From NCBI RefSeq assembly GCF_026167525.1, contig NZ_CP110679.1:3335501-3399500 (forward strand): 64,000 nucleotides of DNA, read 5' to 3'. Position 1 is the stretch's first letter. Each line of letters opens with the position of its first letter. The stretch is from Sphingomonas sp. M1-B02. Its GTDB lineage: Bacteria; Pseudomonadota; Alphaproteobacteria; Sphingomonadales; Sphingomonadaceae. This document shows positions 43,222 to 52,504 of this stretch, one piece after another. A model generated the notes under the pieces. It worked only from the letters and a program-made list of their open reading frames with translations, did not search any database and was not told the DNA's origin. A program made the position numbers and the translations under genes.

Positions 43222-45380
43222 CCGAAGACTTCCTCCTCGAGCTCCGCTCCGAAGAAATCCCCGCGCGGATGCAGGAGAAGGCGCGGACCGATCTCGCGAC
43301 CCTGTTCGGCGATCGGCTGAAAGCGCTCAACCTCGCCTTCGAATTCATCGAAAGCTATGCCACCCCGCGGCGCCTCGCGCTGATCGTCCGCGGCGTGGCC
43401 GAGACCACCACCGCGATGACCGAGGAGCGCAAGGGCCCCCGCGCCGATGCGCCGGCGCAGGCGATCGAGGGCTTCCTGCGCTCGACCGGCCTTACCCGCG
43501 ACCAGCTGGTCGCGCGCGACGACGGCAAGGGCGGGCAGGTGTTGTTCGCGGTGATCGAGCGTCCCGGCGTGGTCGCCGGATCGGTGCTCGCCAGCGCCGC
43601 CTCCCATGCAATCCACGCCTTCGCCTGGCCCAAGTCGATGCGCTGGGGTGCACCGTCGATCTCGACCGAGAGCCTGCGCTGGGTCCGCCCGCTCCAGGGG
43701 ATCGTGGCCTTGCTGGGCGACAAGCTCGTGCCGATCGAAGTCGCCGGGCTCAAGAGCGGCGCCGCGACCGTCGGCCACCGCTTCCACCATCCGGGCGTGA
43801 TCACGATCGGCTCGGCCAACGACTATGTCGAGAAGCTGCGCGCATGCCACGTCATCGTCGACGGCGCCGAGCGCCGCGGCATCATCGCGGTCGGCGCCAA
43901 GATGGCCGCGACGAAGGCGGGACTGACTCTCGTCGAGGACGAAGGGCTGCTCTACGAGAATGCCGGGCTGACCGAATGGCCGGTGCCCTTGCTCGGGCGG
44001 TTCGATCCCGAATTTCTGTCGGTGCCGCCCGAAGTGATCCAGCTGACGGCGCGGGTGAACCAGAAATATTTCGTATGCAGGGACGGGGAAGGCAAGCTCG
44101 CCAATGCCTTCGTCTGCGTGGCGAATATCGACGCGATGGATGGCGGCGCGCGGATCGTCGAGGGCAATCAGAAGGTGCTCGCGGCGCGGCTGAGCGATGC
44201 GCGCTTCTTCTACGACACCGATCTGAAGGTGGCGCTGGAGGAGAGCGCGAAGAAGCTCGAGAAGATCGTGTTTCACGAGAAATTGGGCACGGTGGCCGAC
44301 AAGGTCGATCGGGTGGCCAAGCTGGCGCGCTGGCTGGTGGAAGAAGGGATCATATCCTGCCCGGCACGGGGAGGGCGACCATCGCAAGGCGATGGTGGAG
44401 GGGGCGAGCCACAAGCGACACCCTCCGCGGAGAGCCCCCTCCACCGTCCTGCGGACGGTCCCCCTCCCCGTGCCGGGGAGGATAAGGAGCGCCTCGCCGC
44501 CCTCGCCGAACGCGCCGCCCGGCTCGCCAAGGCGGACCTCGTCACCGGCATGGTCGGCGAATTCCCCGAGCTGCAGGGCCTGATGGGCGGCTATTACGCC
44601 CTCGCCCAGGGCGAAGACCCCCAGGTCGCCGACGCGGTCCGCGATCACTACAAGCCGGTCGGGCAGGGGGACGAGGTTCCGACTGCGCCGGTTACCGTGG
44701 CGGTGTCGCTGGCGGATAAGTTGGACAGCATCACCCAGTTCTTCGGCGCTGATCTCAAGCCGAGCGGCTCGAAGGATCCGTTCGCGCTGCGGCGCTCGGC
44801 GCTCGGCCTGCTCGCGTTGATTTTCGATAATGGTCTGCGCTTCCCGCTTCGCGCGGCAGTCAGCAGCGAAGTGCTCGATTTCTTCGCCGACCGCCTCAAG
44901 GTTCAGCAAAAGGAAGCCGGCGTCCGCCATGACCTCATCGACGCGGTGTTCGCGCTCGGCGGCGAGGACGACCTCGTTCGGCTGCTCGCCCGCGTCCACG
45001 CGCTCCAGGCGTTCGTCATCACCGAGGACGGCAAAAATCTTCTCGCCGGTTACAAGCGCGCCGCGAACATCCTCAAGAAGGAAAGCTTCACTCCCGGCGA
45101 AGTCGTCGACAACGAGATGTATGAGGCGGCGCCCGCCGAAGCCGCGCTGATCGAGGCGCTCGATGCCGCCGAGCCCCGCGCCGAGGCGGCTATCGCCGGT
45201 GAGGATTTCGAAGCGGCGATGGCGGCGCTCTCGTCGCTGCGCGGGCCGATCGACACCTTCTTCGAGCAGGTCATCGTCAACGATCCCGATCCGTTCAAGC
45301 GCGAGATGCGGCTGAGCCTGCTCGCCCGGATGCGCGACGCGGTGCACAAGGTCGCCGATTTCAGCCGGATCGACGGGTGA
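43218..45380 (+). CDS. glyS: Glycine-tRNA ligase beta subunit with a repeat-derived insertion
   Basis: A 720-residue subunit that binds tRNA-Gly and completes glycyl-tRNA synthetase. It starts with GTG at 43218 (GTGA overlap with glyQ) and the family-typical [16 protein letters not shown]-like and C-terminal anticodon-binding (DALR-type) regions follow. Residues about 380-422 (starting [17 protein letters not shown] and ending RAGED) are encoded by a complete family A palindromic repeat. The frame is kept, and normal GlyS sequence resumes with [20 protein letters not shown]. Without the insertion the length would be about 677, near the 689 of E. coli. glyS is essential, so the insertion must be tolerated if expressed as read. 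Confidence 0.95.
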   Translation: MTEDFLLELRSEEIPARMQEKARTDLATLFGDRLKALNLAFEFIESYATPRRLALIVRGVAETTTAMTEERKGPRADAPAQAIEGFLRSTGLTRDQLVARDDGKGGQVLFAVIERPGVVAGSVLASAASHAIHAFAWPKSMRWGAPSISTESLRWVRPLQGIVALLGDKLVPIEVAGLKSGAATVGHRFHHPGVITIGSANDYVEKLRACHVIVDGAERRGIIAVGAKMAATKAGLTLVEDEGLLYENAGLTEWPVPLLGRFDPEFLSVPPEVIQLTARVNQKYFVCRDGEGKLANAFVCVANIDAMDGGARIVEGNQKVLAARLSDARFFYDTDLKVALEESAKKLEKIVFHEKLGTVADKVDRVAKLARWLVEEGIISCPARGGRPSQGDGGGGEPQATPSAESPLHRPADGPPPRAGEDKERLAALAERAARLAKADLVTGMVGEFPELQGLMGGYYALAQGEDPQVADAVRDHYKPVGQGDEVPTAPVTVAVSLADKLDSITQFFGADLKPSGSKDPFALRRSALGLLALIFDNGLRFPLRAAVSSEVLDFFADRLKVQQKEAGVRHDLIDAVFALGGEDDLVRLLARVHALQAFVITEDGKNLLAGYKRAANILKKESFTPGEVVDNEMYEAAPAEAALIEALDAAEPRAEAAIAGEDFEAAMAALSSLRGPIDTFFEQVIVNDPDPFKREMRLSLLARMRDAVHKVADFSRIDG
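44354..44483. repeat. Palindromic repeat, family A copy 3, inside the glyS frame (about 130 bp)
   Basis: Left arm ATCCTGCCCGGCACGGGGAG (from 44354) and right arm CCTCCCCGTGCCGGGGAGGA (to 44483) with inner GGTGGAGGGGGC and GCCCCCTCCACC. The same element lies intergenically at 556-686 and 41259-41386. Here it is read through as about 43 codons with no stop. One left-arm base differs from the consensus (CCTGCCC for CCTCCCC). Confidence 0.9.
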
Positions 45381-45482
45381 CGATGCCGGCACGACCGACA
45401 ACGTGATCAGGGTTACGCGACGGTCGATGCTGCGCTAGCGGCATGCGTCCCCGGGGGCATGTTGGGGTCAGAAGGAGTTTCG

Positions 45483-48146
45483 ATGACGCGCTATGTGTAC
45501 CGCTTCGGCGGCGGGGTTTCCGACGGGGGCCAGGGCGACAAGAATCTGCTCGGCGGCAAGGGCGCGAATTTGGATGGCATGGCGGGCATCGGCCTGCCCG
45601 TCCCTCCGGGCTTCACCATCTCCACGCCGGTCTGCGCGCTTTATTATGACGAGGGCGGTACCTTTCCGGACAGCCTGAAGGCCGAGGTCGCTTCGGGCAT
45701 CGCGCATATCGAGGGCATCACCGCCAAGCGTTTCGGCGATCCCGCCGATCCCTTGCTTGTCTCGGTGCGGAGCGGCGCACGCGCCTCGATGCCGGGCATG
45801 ATGGATACCGTCCTCAATCTCGGCCTCAACGACGCGACCGTCGCGGGTCTCGCCGAGATCAGCGGCGACGCGCGTTTCGCCTGGGACAGCTATCGCCGCT
45901 TCATCCAGATGTATTCGGACGTTGTGCTCGAGCTCGACCACGACCGCTTCGAGGAAGCGCTTGAGATCGCCAAGGAAGATCGTGGCTATTATCTCGATAC
46001 GGATCTGAGCGCCGCCGACTGGCAGGCGCTGGTCGCCGAATATAAGGCGATCGTCGAGAAGCTTTGGGGCAAGCCCTTCCCGCAGGACGTGCACGATCAG
46101 CTGTGGGGCGCGATCGGCGCGGTGTTCGGATCGTGGCAGTCCGAGCGCGCCAAAGTCTATCGCCGCTTGAACGATATTCCCGCCGATTGGGGCACCGCAG
46201 TCAACGTCCAGGCGATGGTCTTCGGCAATATGGGCGACACCTCGGCGACGGGGGTTGCCTTCACCCGCGATCCCGCCACCGGCGAGGCGGCTTATTATGG
46301 CGAGTTCCTGATCAATGCCCAGGGCGAGGATGTCGTCGCTGGCATCCGTACGCCCCAATATCTTACGCGTGCGGCAAGGGAACGCGCAGGGGCCAAGCCG
46401 CTGTCGATGGAAGAGGCGATGCCAGAGGTCTATGGCCAGCTCGCAGACGTGTTCGACCTGCTCGAACGCCACTATCGCGACATGCAGGACATCGAGTTCA
46501 CGGTGGAGCGCGGCAAGCTGTGGATGCTCCAGACGCGCAGCGGCAAGCGCACCGCCAAGGCTGCGCTCAAGATTGCGGTCGACATGGCGAATGAAGGGCT
46601 GATCACGCGCGAGGAGGCGATCCTGCGCGTCGATCCGATGGCGCTCGATCAATTGCTCCACCCGACGCTCGATCCACAAGCGGTGCGCGACGTGCTGACC
46701 AAGGGGCTGCCGGCATCCCCCGGCGCGGCTTCGGGCTTCGCGGTGTTCGACAGCGACACCGCCGAGAAGCGCGCTGCGGCGGGCGAAAGCGTTATCCTGG
46801 TGCGGGTCGAGACCAGCCCCGAGGACATCCACGGCATGCACGCGGCGCGCGGCATTCTCACCGCGCGCGGTGGGATGACCAGCCACGCCGCAGTGGTGGC
46901 GCGCGGCATGGGGCGGCCCTGCGTCTCCGGCGCGGGGACGCTGGCGATCGTTGCCAAGGAAAAGCTGTTCCGCGTGGGCGGGCGCGAGGTGCGCGAAGGC
47001 GACACGATCACGATCGATGGCACGACCGGCGAAGTGATGTTCGGCGCGGTGCCGACCGTCCAGCCCGAACTGTCGGGCGATTTCGGCACGCTGATGGAAT
47101 GGGCCGACGAGAAGCGCCGCCTCAGGGTCCGCGCCAATGCCGAGACGCCGCTCGATTGCCGCACCGCGCGCGAGTTCGGCGCCGAGGGCATCGGGCTTTG
47201 CCGCACCGAGCATATGTTCTTCGAACAGTCGCGGATCACGGCGGTCCGCCAGATGATCCTCGCCTCGGACGAAGCCGGCCGCCGCGCCGCGCTGGAGAAA
47301 TTGCTCCCCGAGCAGCGCAGCGATTTCGTCGAGATTTTCGAAGTGATGGTCGGGCTGCCCTGCACGATCCGCCTGCTCGATCCGCCGCTCCACGAATTCC
47401 TGCCGCATGAGGAAGCCGAGTTCGTCGAAGTCGCGGCCGCGGCGGGGCTCGACGTCGAGACGCTCAAGCGCCGCGCGGCCGAGCTGCACGAATTCAACCC
47501 CATGCTGGGCCATCGCGGCTGTCGGCTGGGCGTGACCTATCCCGAAATCTACGAGATGCAGGCGCGCGCGATCTTCGAAGCGGCGATCGAGGTGGCGGAG
47601 AAATCAGGCGATGCGCCGATTCCCGAAGTGATGATTCCGCTGGTCGCCACGCGGCGCGAGCTCGAGCTGATGAAGATCGTGGTCGACAAGGCGGCGGAGG
47701 CGGTGTTCGCCGAGAAGGGCCGGCGGATCGAATATCTGGTCGGCACGATGATCGAGCTGCCCCGCGCCGCGCTGCGCGCCGCCGAGATCGCCGAAGTCGG
47801 CGAATTCTTCAGCTTCGGCACCAACGATCTGACCCAGACAGCGCTGGGCGTCAGCCGCGACGACGCCGCGCGCTTCCTCACCACTTATGTGGAGAAGGGC
47901 ATCTACGCCAAGGATCCGTTCGTCAGCCTCGACGTCGAAGGGGTGGGCGAGCTAATCGAGATCGCCGCCGAGCGCGGCCGCGCCACCCGGCCCGACATCA
48001 AGCTGGGCATTTGCGGCGAGCATGGCGGCGATCCCGCGAGCATCGATTTCTGCGAGCGGACCAAGCTCGATTATGTCTCGGCCTCGCCCTATCGCGTGCC
48101 GATCGCGCGGCTCGCGGCCGCGCAGGCGGCGTTGCGCGAGGGTTGA
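45483..48146 (+). CDS. ppdK: Pyruvate, phosphate dikinase
   Basis: An 887-residue enzyme interconverting pyruvate, ATP and phosphate with PEP, AMP and pyrophosphate. The N-terminal ATP-grasp nucleotide domain contains KNLLGGKGANLDGMAGIGLP. The central phosphohistidine domain has GGMTSHAAVVARGMG with H468. The C-terminal PEP/pyruvate barrel includes GCRLGVTYPEIYEMQ and FSFGTNDLTQTALG. AAGGAG lies seven bases before ATG 45483. The length matches bacterial PPDK. It may run gluconeogenically, making PEP. Confidence 0.97.
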   Translation: MTRYVYRFGGGVSDGGQGDKNLLGGKGANLDGMAGIGLPVPPGFTISTPVCALYYDEGGTFPDSLKAEVASGIAHIEGITAKRFGDPADPLLVSVRSGARASMPGMMDTVLNLGLNDATVAGLAEISGDARFAWDSYRRFIQMYSDVVLELDHDRFEEALEIAKEDRGYYLDTDLSAADWQALVAEYKAIVEKLWGKPFPQDVHDQLWGAIGAVFGSWQSERAKVYRRLNDIPADWGTAVNVQAMVFGNMGDTSATGVAFTRDPATGEAAYYGEFLINAQGEDVVAGIRTPQYLTRAARERAGAKPLSMEEAMPEVYGQLADVFDLLERHYRDMQDIEFTVERGKLWMLQTRSGKRTAKAALKIAVDMANEGLITREEAILRVDPMALDQLLHPTLDPQAVRDVLTKGLPASPGAASGFAVFDSDTAEKRAAAGESVILVRVETSPEDIHGMHAARGILTARGGMTSHAAVVARGMGRPCVSGAGTLAIVAKEKLFRVGGREVREGDTITIDGTTGEVMFGAVPTVQPELSGDFGTLMEWADEKRRLRVRANAETPLDCRTAREFGAEGIGLCRTEHMFFEQSRITAVRQMILASDEAGRRAALEKLLPEQRSDFVEIFEVMVGLPCTIRLLDPPLHEFLPHEEAEFVEVAAAAGLDVETLKRRAAELHEFNPMLGHRGCRLGVTYPEIYEMQARAIFEAAIEVAEKSGDAPIPEVMIPLVATRRELELMKIVVDKAAEAVFAEKGRRIEYLVGTMIELPRAALRAAEIAEVGEFFSFGTNDLTQTALGVSRDDAARFLTTYVEKGIYAKDPFVSLDVEGVGELIEIAAERGRATRPDIKLGICGEHGGDPASIDFCERTKLDYVSASPYRVPIARLAAAQAALREG

Positions 48147-48153
48147 GGCAGGA

Positions 48154-48462
48154 TCACAGGCGTCGCGTCTCGTCGGGGACCACCGGCGACGGCGCGACCT
48201 CAACCGCGGCGGGCGTCGAGGCATCGAGCAAGCGGGCCAGCCGGCCATTTTCAGCCTCGAGCTCGCGGATCCGCTGATTGGCGTCGCGCAGATCGTCTTC
48301 GGCGCGGCTGCGCGCAGTGGAATGCGCCAGCTCCTCGGCCTGGTAGCGCTCGCGCCACTTGCGCCCGCCCGAGCTGCTGGCGAGGCCGAATAGCCAGCCC
48401 GCGAACAGGGTCAGCGCCAGGGCCACGAGCTGCGTGGGGGTATGGAATGGCAATTCGGTCAT
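48154..48462 (-). CDS. Small membrane-anchored coiled-coil protein
   Basis: A 102-residue protein with one membrane helix (about residues 13-30; VALALTLFAGWLFGLA), then a basic segment and a coiled coil (about 45-80; RSRAEDDLRDANQRIRELEAE) and a Pro/Val-rich tail. AGGGAGG precedes ATG 48462 at good distance. It follows tad genes in the opposite orientation to ppdK and may be the last gene of that block, 76 bases downstream of tadC, but no role is evident. Confidence 0.6.
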   Translation of the reverse strand: MTELPFHTPTQLVALALTLFAGWLFGLASSSGGRKWRERYQAEELAHSTARSRAEDDLRDANQRIRELEAENGRLARLLDASTPAAVEVAPSPVVPDETRRL

Positions 48463-48538
48463 CAAGCGATCCTCCCTGTTATGGGAAGAAGCTACGCCTT
48501 CATGCGCGGCGGCGCCACCTTGTTAAGCCGTGCGCGGC

Positions 48539-49528
48539 TCAGCTCATCAACGCGTCGTTGATCGAGCAGGCCGCGGGCCCCAGGATCACGATGAACAGCA
48601 CCGGGAGGATGAAGAGGATCAGCGGGATCGTCATGATCGCCGGCAGCCGTGCGGCCTTTTCCTCGGCGCGCATCATCCGCTCGTTGCGGAACTCGGCCGA
48701 GAGGACGCGCAGGGCGGAGGCGAGCGGGGTGCCGTATTTCTCGGTCTGGATCATGGTGGTGACCACGCCGCGGATCGCGTCGAGATCGATGCGGTTGGCG
48801 AGATTCTCGAACGCCTGGCGGCGATCGGTCAGGAAGCCCAGCTCGATCGCGGTGAGCGCGAATTCGTCGCCCAGCTCGGGATAGGCCTTGCCCAATTCCT
48901 TGGCGACGCGGTGGAAGGCGGCGTCGACGGTCAGACCCGCCTCGGCACAAATCACCAGCAGATCGAGCGCGTCGGGCAAGCCCTTGCGGATAGCGTGGCT
49001 GCGCTTGGTGATCTTGTTCTTCAGATAGAGATCGGGCGCCTTGTAGCTCAGGATGAAGCTGGCTGCGACAAGGCCATAGGCCTTCAGCGGGCTCCAGTCG
49101 GAGAACATGCTGGTGCCATAGACCATGTAGAGCACCGGTCCGCCGATCACGATCGGCAGCACCAGCCGGCCGAGGATGACGCCGACCGCCCATTCCTTGC
49201 GGCGAATGCCCGCCTGGAGCAGCTTGGTTTGCGCGGCCTTGACCTGGCTTTCCTGCAGCACCTTGAGCGAGGAGAGGAAGGCGCGGATGCGATCGGTGGT
49301 GTCGCTTTTCTGGACCAGCTTGGCGCGGCGCTTCGAGGTGGAGGCCGTGATGCCCGCCTTCAGCTGCTCGCGCCGATCGTTCAGCGCCTTGACGCGCTTC
49401 GCCATCGGATCGTGGACAGTGGTCGCGGTGTAGATCGCGAACATGACGGCAAGCGCCGCGACGCCGGCGAGCAGGGTCGCTACCCACATCACGTCGAAGC
49501 CGAGCAAGGTTGGTCCTGCGGGTGTCAT
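48539..49528 (-). CDS. tadC: Tad pilus inner-membrane platform protein TadC
   Basis: A 329-residue type II secretion F-domain protein. Two N-terminal helices, the F domain (about 180-300; LPDALDLLVICAEAGLTVDAAF, GVVTTMIQTEKYGTPLASAL) and a C-terminal helix are visible. With TadB it forms the inner-membrane platform for Flp-type pilus assembly. It lies four bases after tadB. Confidence 0.93.
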   Translation of the reverse strand: MTPAGPTLLGFDVMWVATLLAGVAALAVMFAIYTATTVHDPMAKRVKALNDRREQLKAGITASTSKRRAKLVQKSDTTDRIRAFLSSLKVLQESQVKAAQTKLLQAGIRRKEWAVGVILGRLVLPIVIGGPVLYMVYGTSMFSDWSPLKAYGLVAASFILSYKAPDLYLKNKITKRSHAIRKGLPDALDLLVICAEAGLTVDAAFHRVAKELGKAYPELGDEFALTAIELGFLTDRRQAFENLANRIDLDAIRGVVTTMIQTEKYGTPLASALRVLSAEFRNERMMRAEEKAARLPAIMTIPLILFILPVLFIVILGPAACSINDALMS

Positions 49529-49532
49529 CGCA

Positions 49533-50510
49533 TCAGATCTCGAAATTGACCATCTTGGCCATGATCCAGGCGCCCAGCGCCATCCAGATCAGACCGCCGG
49601 CGCCCGCCACCATCAGCCGCTCGTCCTTGAAGAAGTTGAGCATGTATCCGTTGTTGATGAACCAGACCATTCCGAAGACGATGAAGGGCAGTGCGCCGAC
49701 GATCAGCGCCGACGCCTTGGATTCCGACGACATTGCCTTGATCTTGAGCTTCATCTGGCTGCGCTTGCGCAGCACGTCGGCAAGATTGGCGAGCGTCTCC
49801 GCCAGATTGCCGCCGGTCTCGCGCTGGATCGCGATCGTGATCACGAAGAACTGGAACTCGGGAGTGCCGAGCCGGTCCGCGGTCTCCTGGAGCGCAGCGT
49901 CTAGCGTGCGGCCGATCTTCATCTTGTCGGATACCGAGCGAAATTCCTCGCCCACCGGCCCGTCGACCTCGGAGCCGACAACGCTCATGGTCTCGGTGAT
50001 CGGCAGACCCGAACGCAGGCCGCGAACCAGAAGCTCTATCGCGTCGGGGAATTTCACGGTGAATTTGTGGATCCGGCGCTTCATCATGAAGCTGACTACC
50101 TTGTGCGGCAGGCCCAGTCCGACGAAGAGGCCGAGGAAGAGCGCAAGCCAGATCGGAGCGCCCTGGTAGATCAGGTAAGCGGCCGGAAGCAGCACGAGCC
50201 CGGCCGAGACCATCATATATTGATTGAGCGTCCACGACTTGCCGGTCATGTTGAGCCGCTTTTGCAGTTCGGCGGGGTTGGGCAGGAAGCGCGATGCCGC
50301 GCCATCGATGCCAGGGCGCGAAGTCGAGACTTTGCGGATCTGCGCTTCCATGGCGCTGCTGCCGCTGTTGCTGACGAGGTGGCGCTCGCGAAGGCCCGTG
50401 AGCCGGCGCGATCCGGCGCGCGTCGCCGAAGGCCCCGAGAAGGCCAATACCATCAGCACGAGCACCGCGAAGGCACCCAGACCGAGCATCAATACCGGCA
50501 GCAAGTCCAC
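49533..50510 (-). CDS. tadB: Tad pilus inner-membrane platform protein TadB
   Basis: A 325-residue F-domain protein with an N-terminal helix (VDLLPVLMLGLGAFAVLVLM), two helices near residues 105-145, the F domain (FPDAIELLVRGLRSGLPI, AIQRETGGNLAETLANL) and C-terminal helices. GGAGG at 50525-50521 is too close to GTG 50519 (one base) and better placed for GTG 50510, so the latter start is chosen. Only about 40 bases separate it from tadZ, where cpaF/tadA normally sits. Confidence 0.9.
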   Translation of the reverse strand: MDLLPVLMLGLGAFAVLVLMVLAFSGPSATRAGSRRLTGLRERHLVSNSGSSAMEAQIRKVSTSRPGIDGAASRFLPNPAELQKRLNMTGKSWTLNQYMMVSAGLVLLPAAYLIYQGAPIWLALFLGLFVGLGLPHKVVSFMMKRRIHKFTVKFPDAIELLVRGLRSGLPITETMSVVGSEVDGPVGEEFRSVSDKMKIGRTLDAALQETADRLGTPEFQFFVITIAIQRETGGNLAETLANLADVLRKRSQMKLKIKAMSSESKASALIVGALPFIVFGMVWFINNGYMLNFFKDERLMVAGAGGLIWMALGAWIMAKMVNFEI

Positions 50511-50559
50511 GCCGCGCACGCCTCCACTTTAGAACCCGATCACCTTAAGCGCGGATTGG

Positions 50560-51846
50560 TTACTTCTTCGTCTTCGACGGCATATGCGCGCGCAGCTTGC
50601 CGAGCAGCGACGTGCCCGTGCCGCCCTTCGCTGCCTTGGCCATCGCTGCTTTATCGTCGCGTTCACCCGAATCGGTGATCGCGGTGATCCGGGCCGCCAG
50701 GTCACCGATCGGGGACAGGGCCTTGGCATTCTTGCCCGCCTCGGAAAGCGGCTTGCCGAGCTTGGCCGCTTGCGCCGCGATCTTCTGTTCGAAGGGCACG
50801 ATCAGATCGACCTTGCGCTCGATCGATCCCTCGAAATCCTTGCGGCTGATCTCGAGCAGCGCCTGCGGATGCACTTTGTTGGCGACCACGATCACCTGGG
50901 TCTGCGGCGCATTCGACTTGAACCAGCTGAGGATACGGATCGCGTCGCGCGCCGCCGCCAGGGTGAACTCGGTGACGAGCACCGCGACCTGGACGTCGGT
51001 GATCAGATGCGGATGATTGACCAGCATGCCCCGCGGCAGATCGACGACGGTGCATTCGAAGGCGCCGCGCATCTCTTCCTGAAGCTGATAGAAGGCCGCG
51101 CCGTCGGTCATCACCGGCGAGTTGATCGGGGCTTCGGCGGAGAGGACGGCAAGACGCTCCGAGGCCTTCACCATCGCGCGTTCGATGAACAGCCCGTCGA
51201 TCCGGCTCGGATTCTCGATCGCATCGGTCAGGCCGCGCCCGGGCTCCAGGTCGAGCGCCAGCGCGCCGGTGCCGAAATGCACGTCGAGATCGAGCAATGC
51301 GGTCGAGCGCACATGCTTGTCGCTCAGAAGCCAGGCGAGCGACGTCGCGATCGTCGAAGCGCCGCAGCCGCCGCGCGTGCCGATGACCGCCACCGCGCAA
51401 TGCGGTCGATCGCTCGACGCTTCGGCAAGCTTGGGGGCGTTGAGTGCCGATTGGGCCTGGGTGAACGTATCGCGCAGCGCATCGGGATTGAGCGGCTTGA
51501 GCAGATAATCGTGGATCCCGCTCGCGACCAGATCGCGATAGAGGCGCACATCGTTGACCTGGCCCGAGGCGATCACGATCGTGCCCGGCTCGCACACTTC
51601 GGCGAGCGCGTTGATGTCGTTGAGCGGATCGCCCGATTCGGACAGGTCGACGAACAAAATGTTCGGGCTCGCCGACACCGACAGGCTCTGGACCGCGTTG
51701 CGCAGCCCGCCCTTGTTGACCTTTTCAGGCGACCAGCCGAGCTCGACCGCGATCGGACGCAGCGCCTCCGCGGTCGTCTCGTCGCAGACATACGCTACGA
51801 AGGGCTCGCGATGCGCGGTGCGCGAGGGATTGAAAGGTGCGTTCAC
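50560..51846 (-). CDS. cpaE: Pilus assembly ATPase-like protein TadZ/CpaE
   Basis: A 428-residue protein with an atypical receiver domain at the N-terminus (about 15-145; NILFVDLSES, YLLKPLNPDAL) and a MinD/ParA-like domain from about residue 150. The deviant Walker A is GTRGGCGASTIATSL, with Ala in place of the usual lysine after GGCG, and DLDVHFGTGALALDL follows. It localises the Tad machine at the cell pole in relatives. The GTG start at 51846 overlaps the cpaD stop and has GGAGG upstream; earlier in-frame codons are unsupported. The C-terminus is Lys-rich. Confidence 0.92.
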   Translation of the reverse strand: MNAPFNPSRTAHREPFVAYVCDETTAEALRPIAVELGWSPEKVNKGGLRNAVQSLSVSASPNILFVDLSESGDPLNDINALAEVCEPGTIVIASGQVNDVRLYRDLVASGIHDYLLKPLNPDALRDTFTQAQSALNAPKLAEASSDRPHCAVAVIGTRGGCGASTIATSLAWLLSDKHVRSTALLDLDVHFGTGALALDLEPGRGLTDAIENPSRIDGLFIERAMVKASERLAVLSAEAPINSPVMTDGAAFYQLQEEMRGAFECTVVDLPRGMLVNHPHLITDVQVAVLVTEFTLAAARDAIRILSWFKSNAPQTQVIVVANKVHPQALLEISRKDFEGSIERKVDLIVPFEQKIAAQAAKLGKPLSEAGKNAKALSPIGDLAARITAITDSGERDDKAAMAKAAKGGTGTSLLGKLRAHMPSKTKK

Positions 51847-52484
51847 CGGCTGCCTCCAGGTGCATCTGCCTTGACCACTGTGCCGCCGCTGCCGCTCGGC
51901 TTGGCGCCGCGATAGGCGTTGATCGCCTTTCCGCCCGAATTGGGATCGGCGGTAACCGAGCCGGGTTCGCCGCGGACGAGGTCGCCCGGATCGGCCACCA
52001 TCGCGGCGAGATTGCTGTTGGTCGCGCAGCCGAGATTGGAGCTCGAGCTGGACGAGAAATCGGGCTGATAGACGCGCGAATAGTCCGGGCATCCGGCGAC
52101 GCTCGCGGTCATTCGAGTGACGATCACGCGTACCGTGCCGGGCGCGATCTGGCCGACCGTGATCGGTACCTGGCCGGAGAGCATCATCCCATAACCGTCG
52201 GCATGCGCGGCAATCTCGTCGCGGACGCCGCCGCCGGCCGCGCCGGTGCCGCCATCGTCGATCGCTAGCCGATCGCCGTAGCGAAGCCCCATCGCGCCCA
52301 GCCAGTCGCCCAGCCGCTTCGATTCGCCCGGCGCCAGGCCAGAGCCGGCTGTCGCGACGTCGAAGACATAGTCGTTCCGTTCGACCACCGGCTGATACAC
52401 CGAGTCGACGCCGCCATTATAGGTCCCGCAGGCGCTGAGCAGCAGCGCCGGAGCGAGGAGGAGGGGAGTGAAGCGCGAGAACAT
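51843..52484 (-). CDS. cpaD: Pilus assembly lipoprotein CpaD
   Basis: A 213-residue lipoprotein (lipobox LLLSAC, cysteine about residue 19). The CpaD pattern RNDYVFDVATAG...LAPGESKRLGDWL and the C-terminal NLGCATNSNLAAMVADPGDL are present. It is thought to help the CpaC secretin or pilus in the outer membrane. GAGGAG precedes ATG 52484. Confidence 0.92.
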   Translation of the reverse strand: MFSRFTPLLLAPALLLSACGTYNGGVDSVYQPVVERNDYVFDVATAGSGLAPGESKRLGDWLGAMGLRYGDRLAIDDGGTGAAGGGVRDEIAAHADGYGMMLSGQVPITVGQIAPGTVRVIVTRMTASVAGCPDYSRVYQPDFSSSSSSNLGCATNSNLAAMVADPGDLVRGEPGSVTADPNSGGKAINAYRGAKPSGSGGTVVKADAPGGSR

Positions 52485-52504
52485 TGCGATCTCCTCAGAG
52501 GGTC

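Noticed and set aside
45468..47513. A 681-codon minus-strand frame opposite ppdK
   Set aside because: Same reason: ppdK has full family motifs on the plus strand, while the antisense product is low-complexity.
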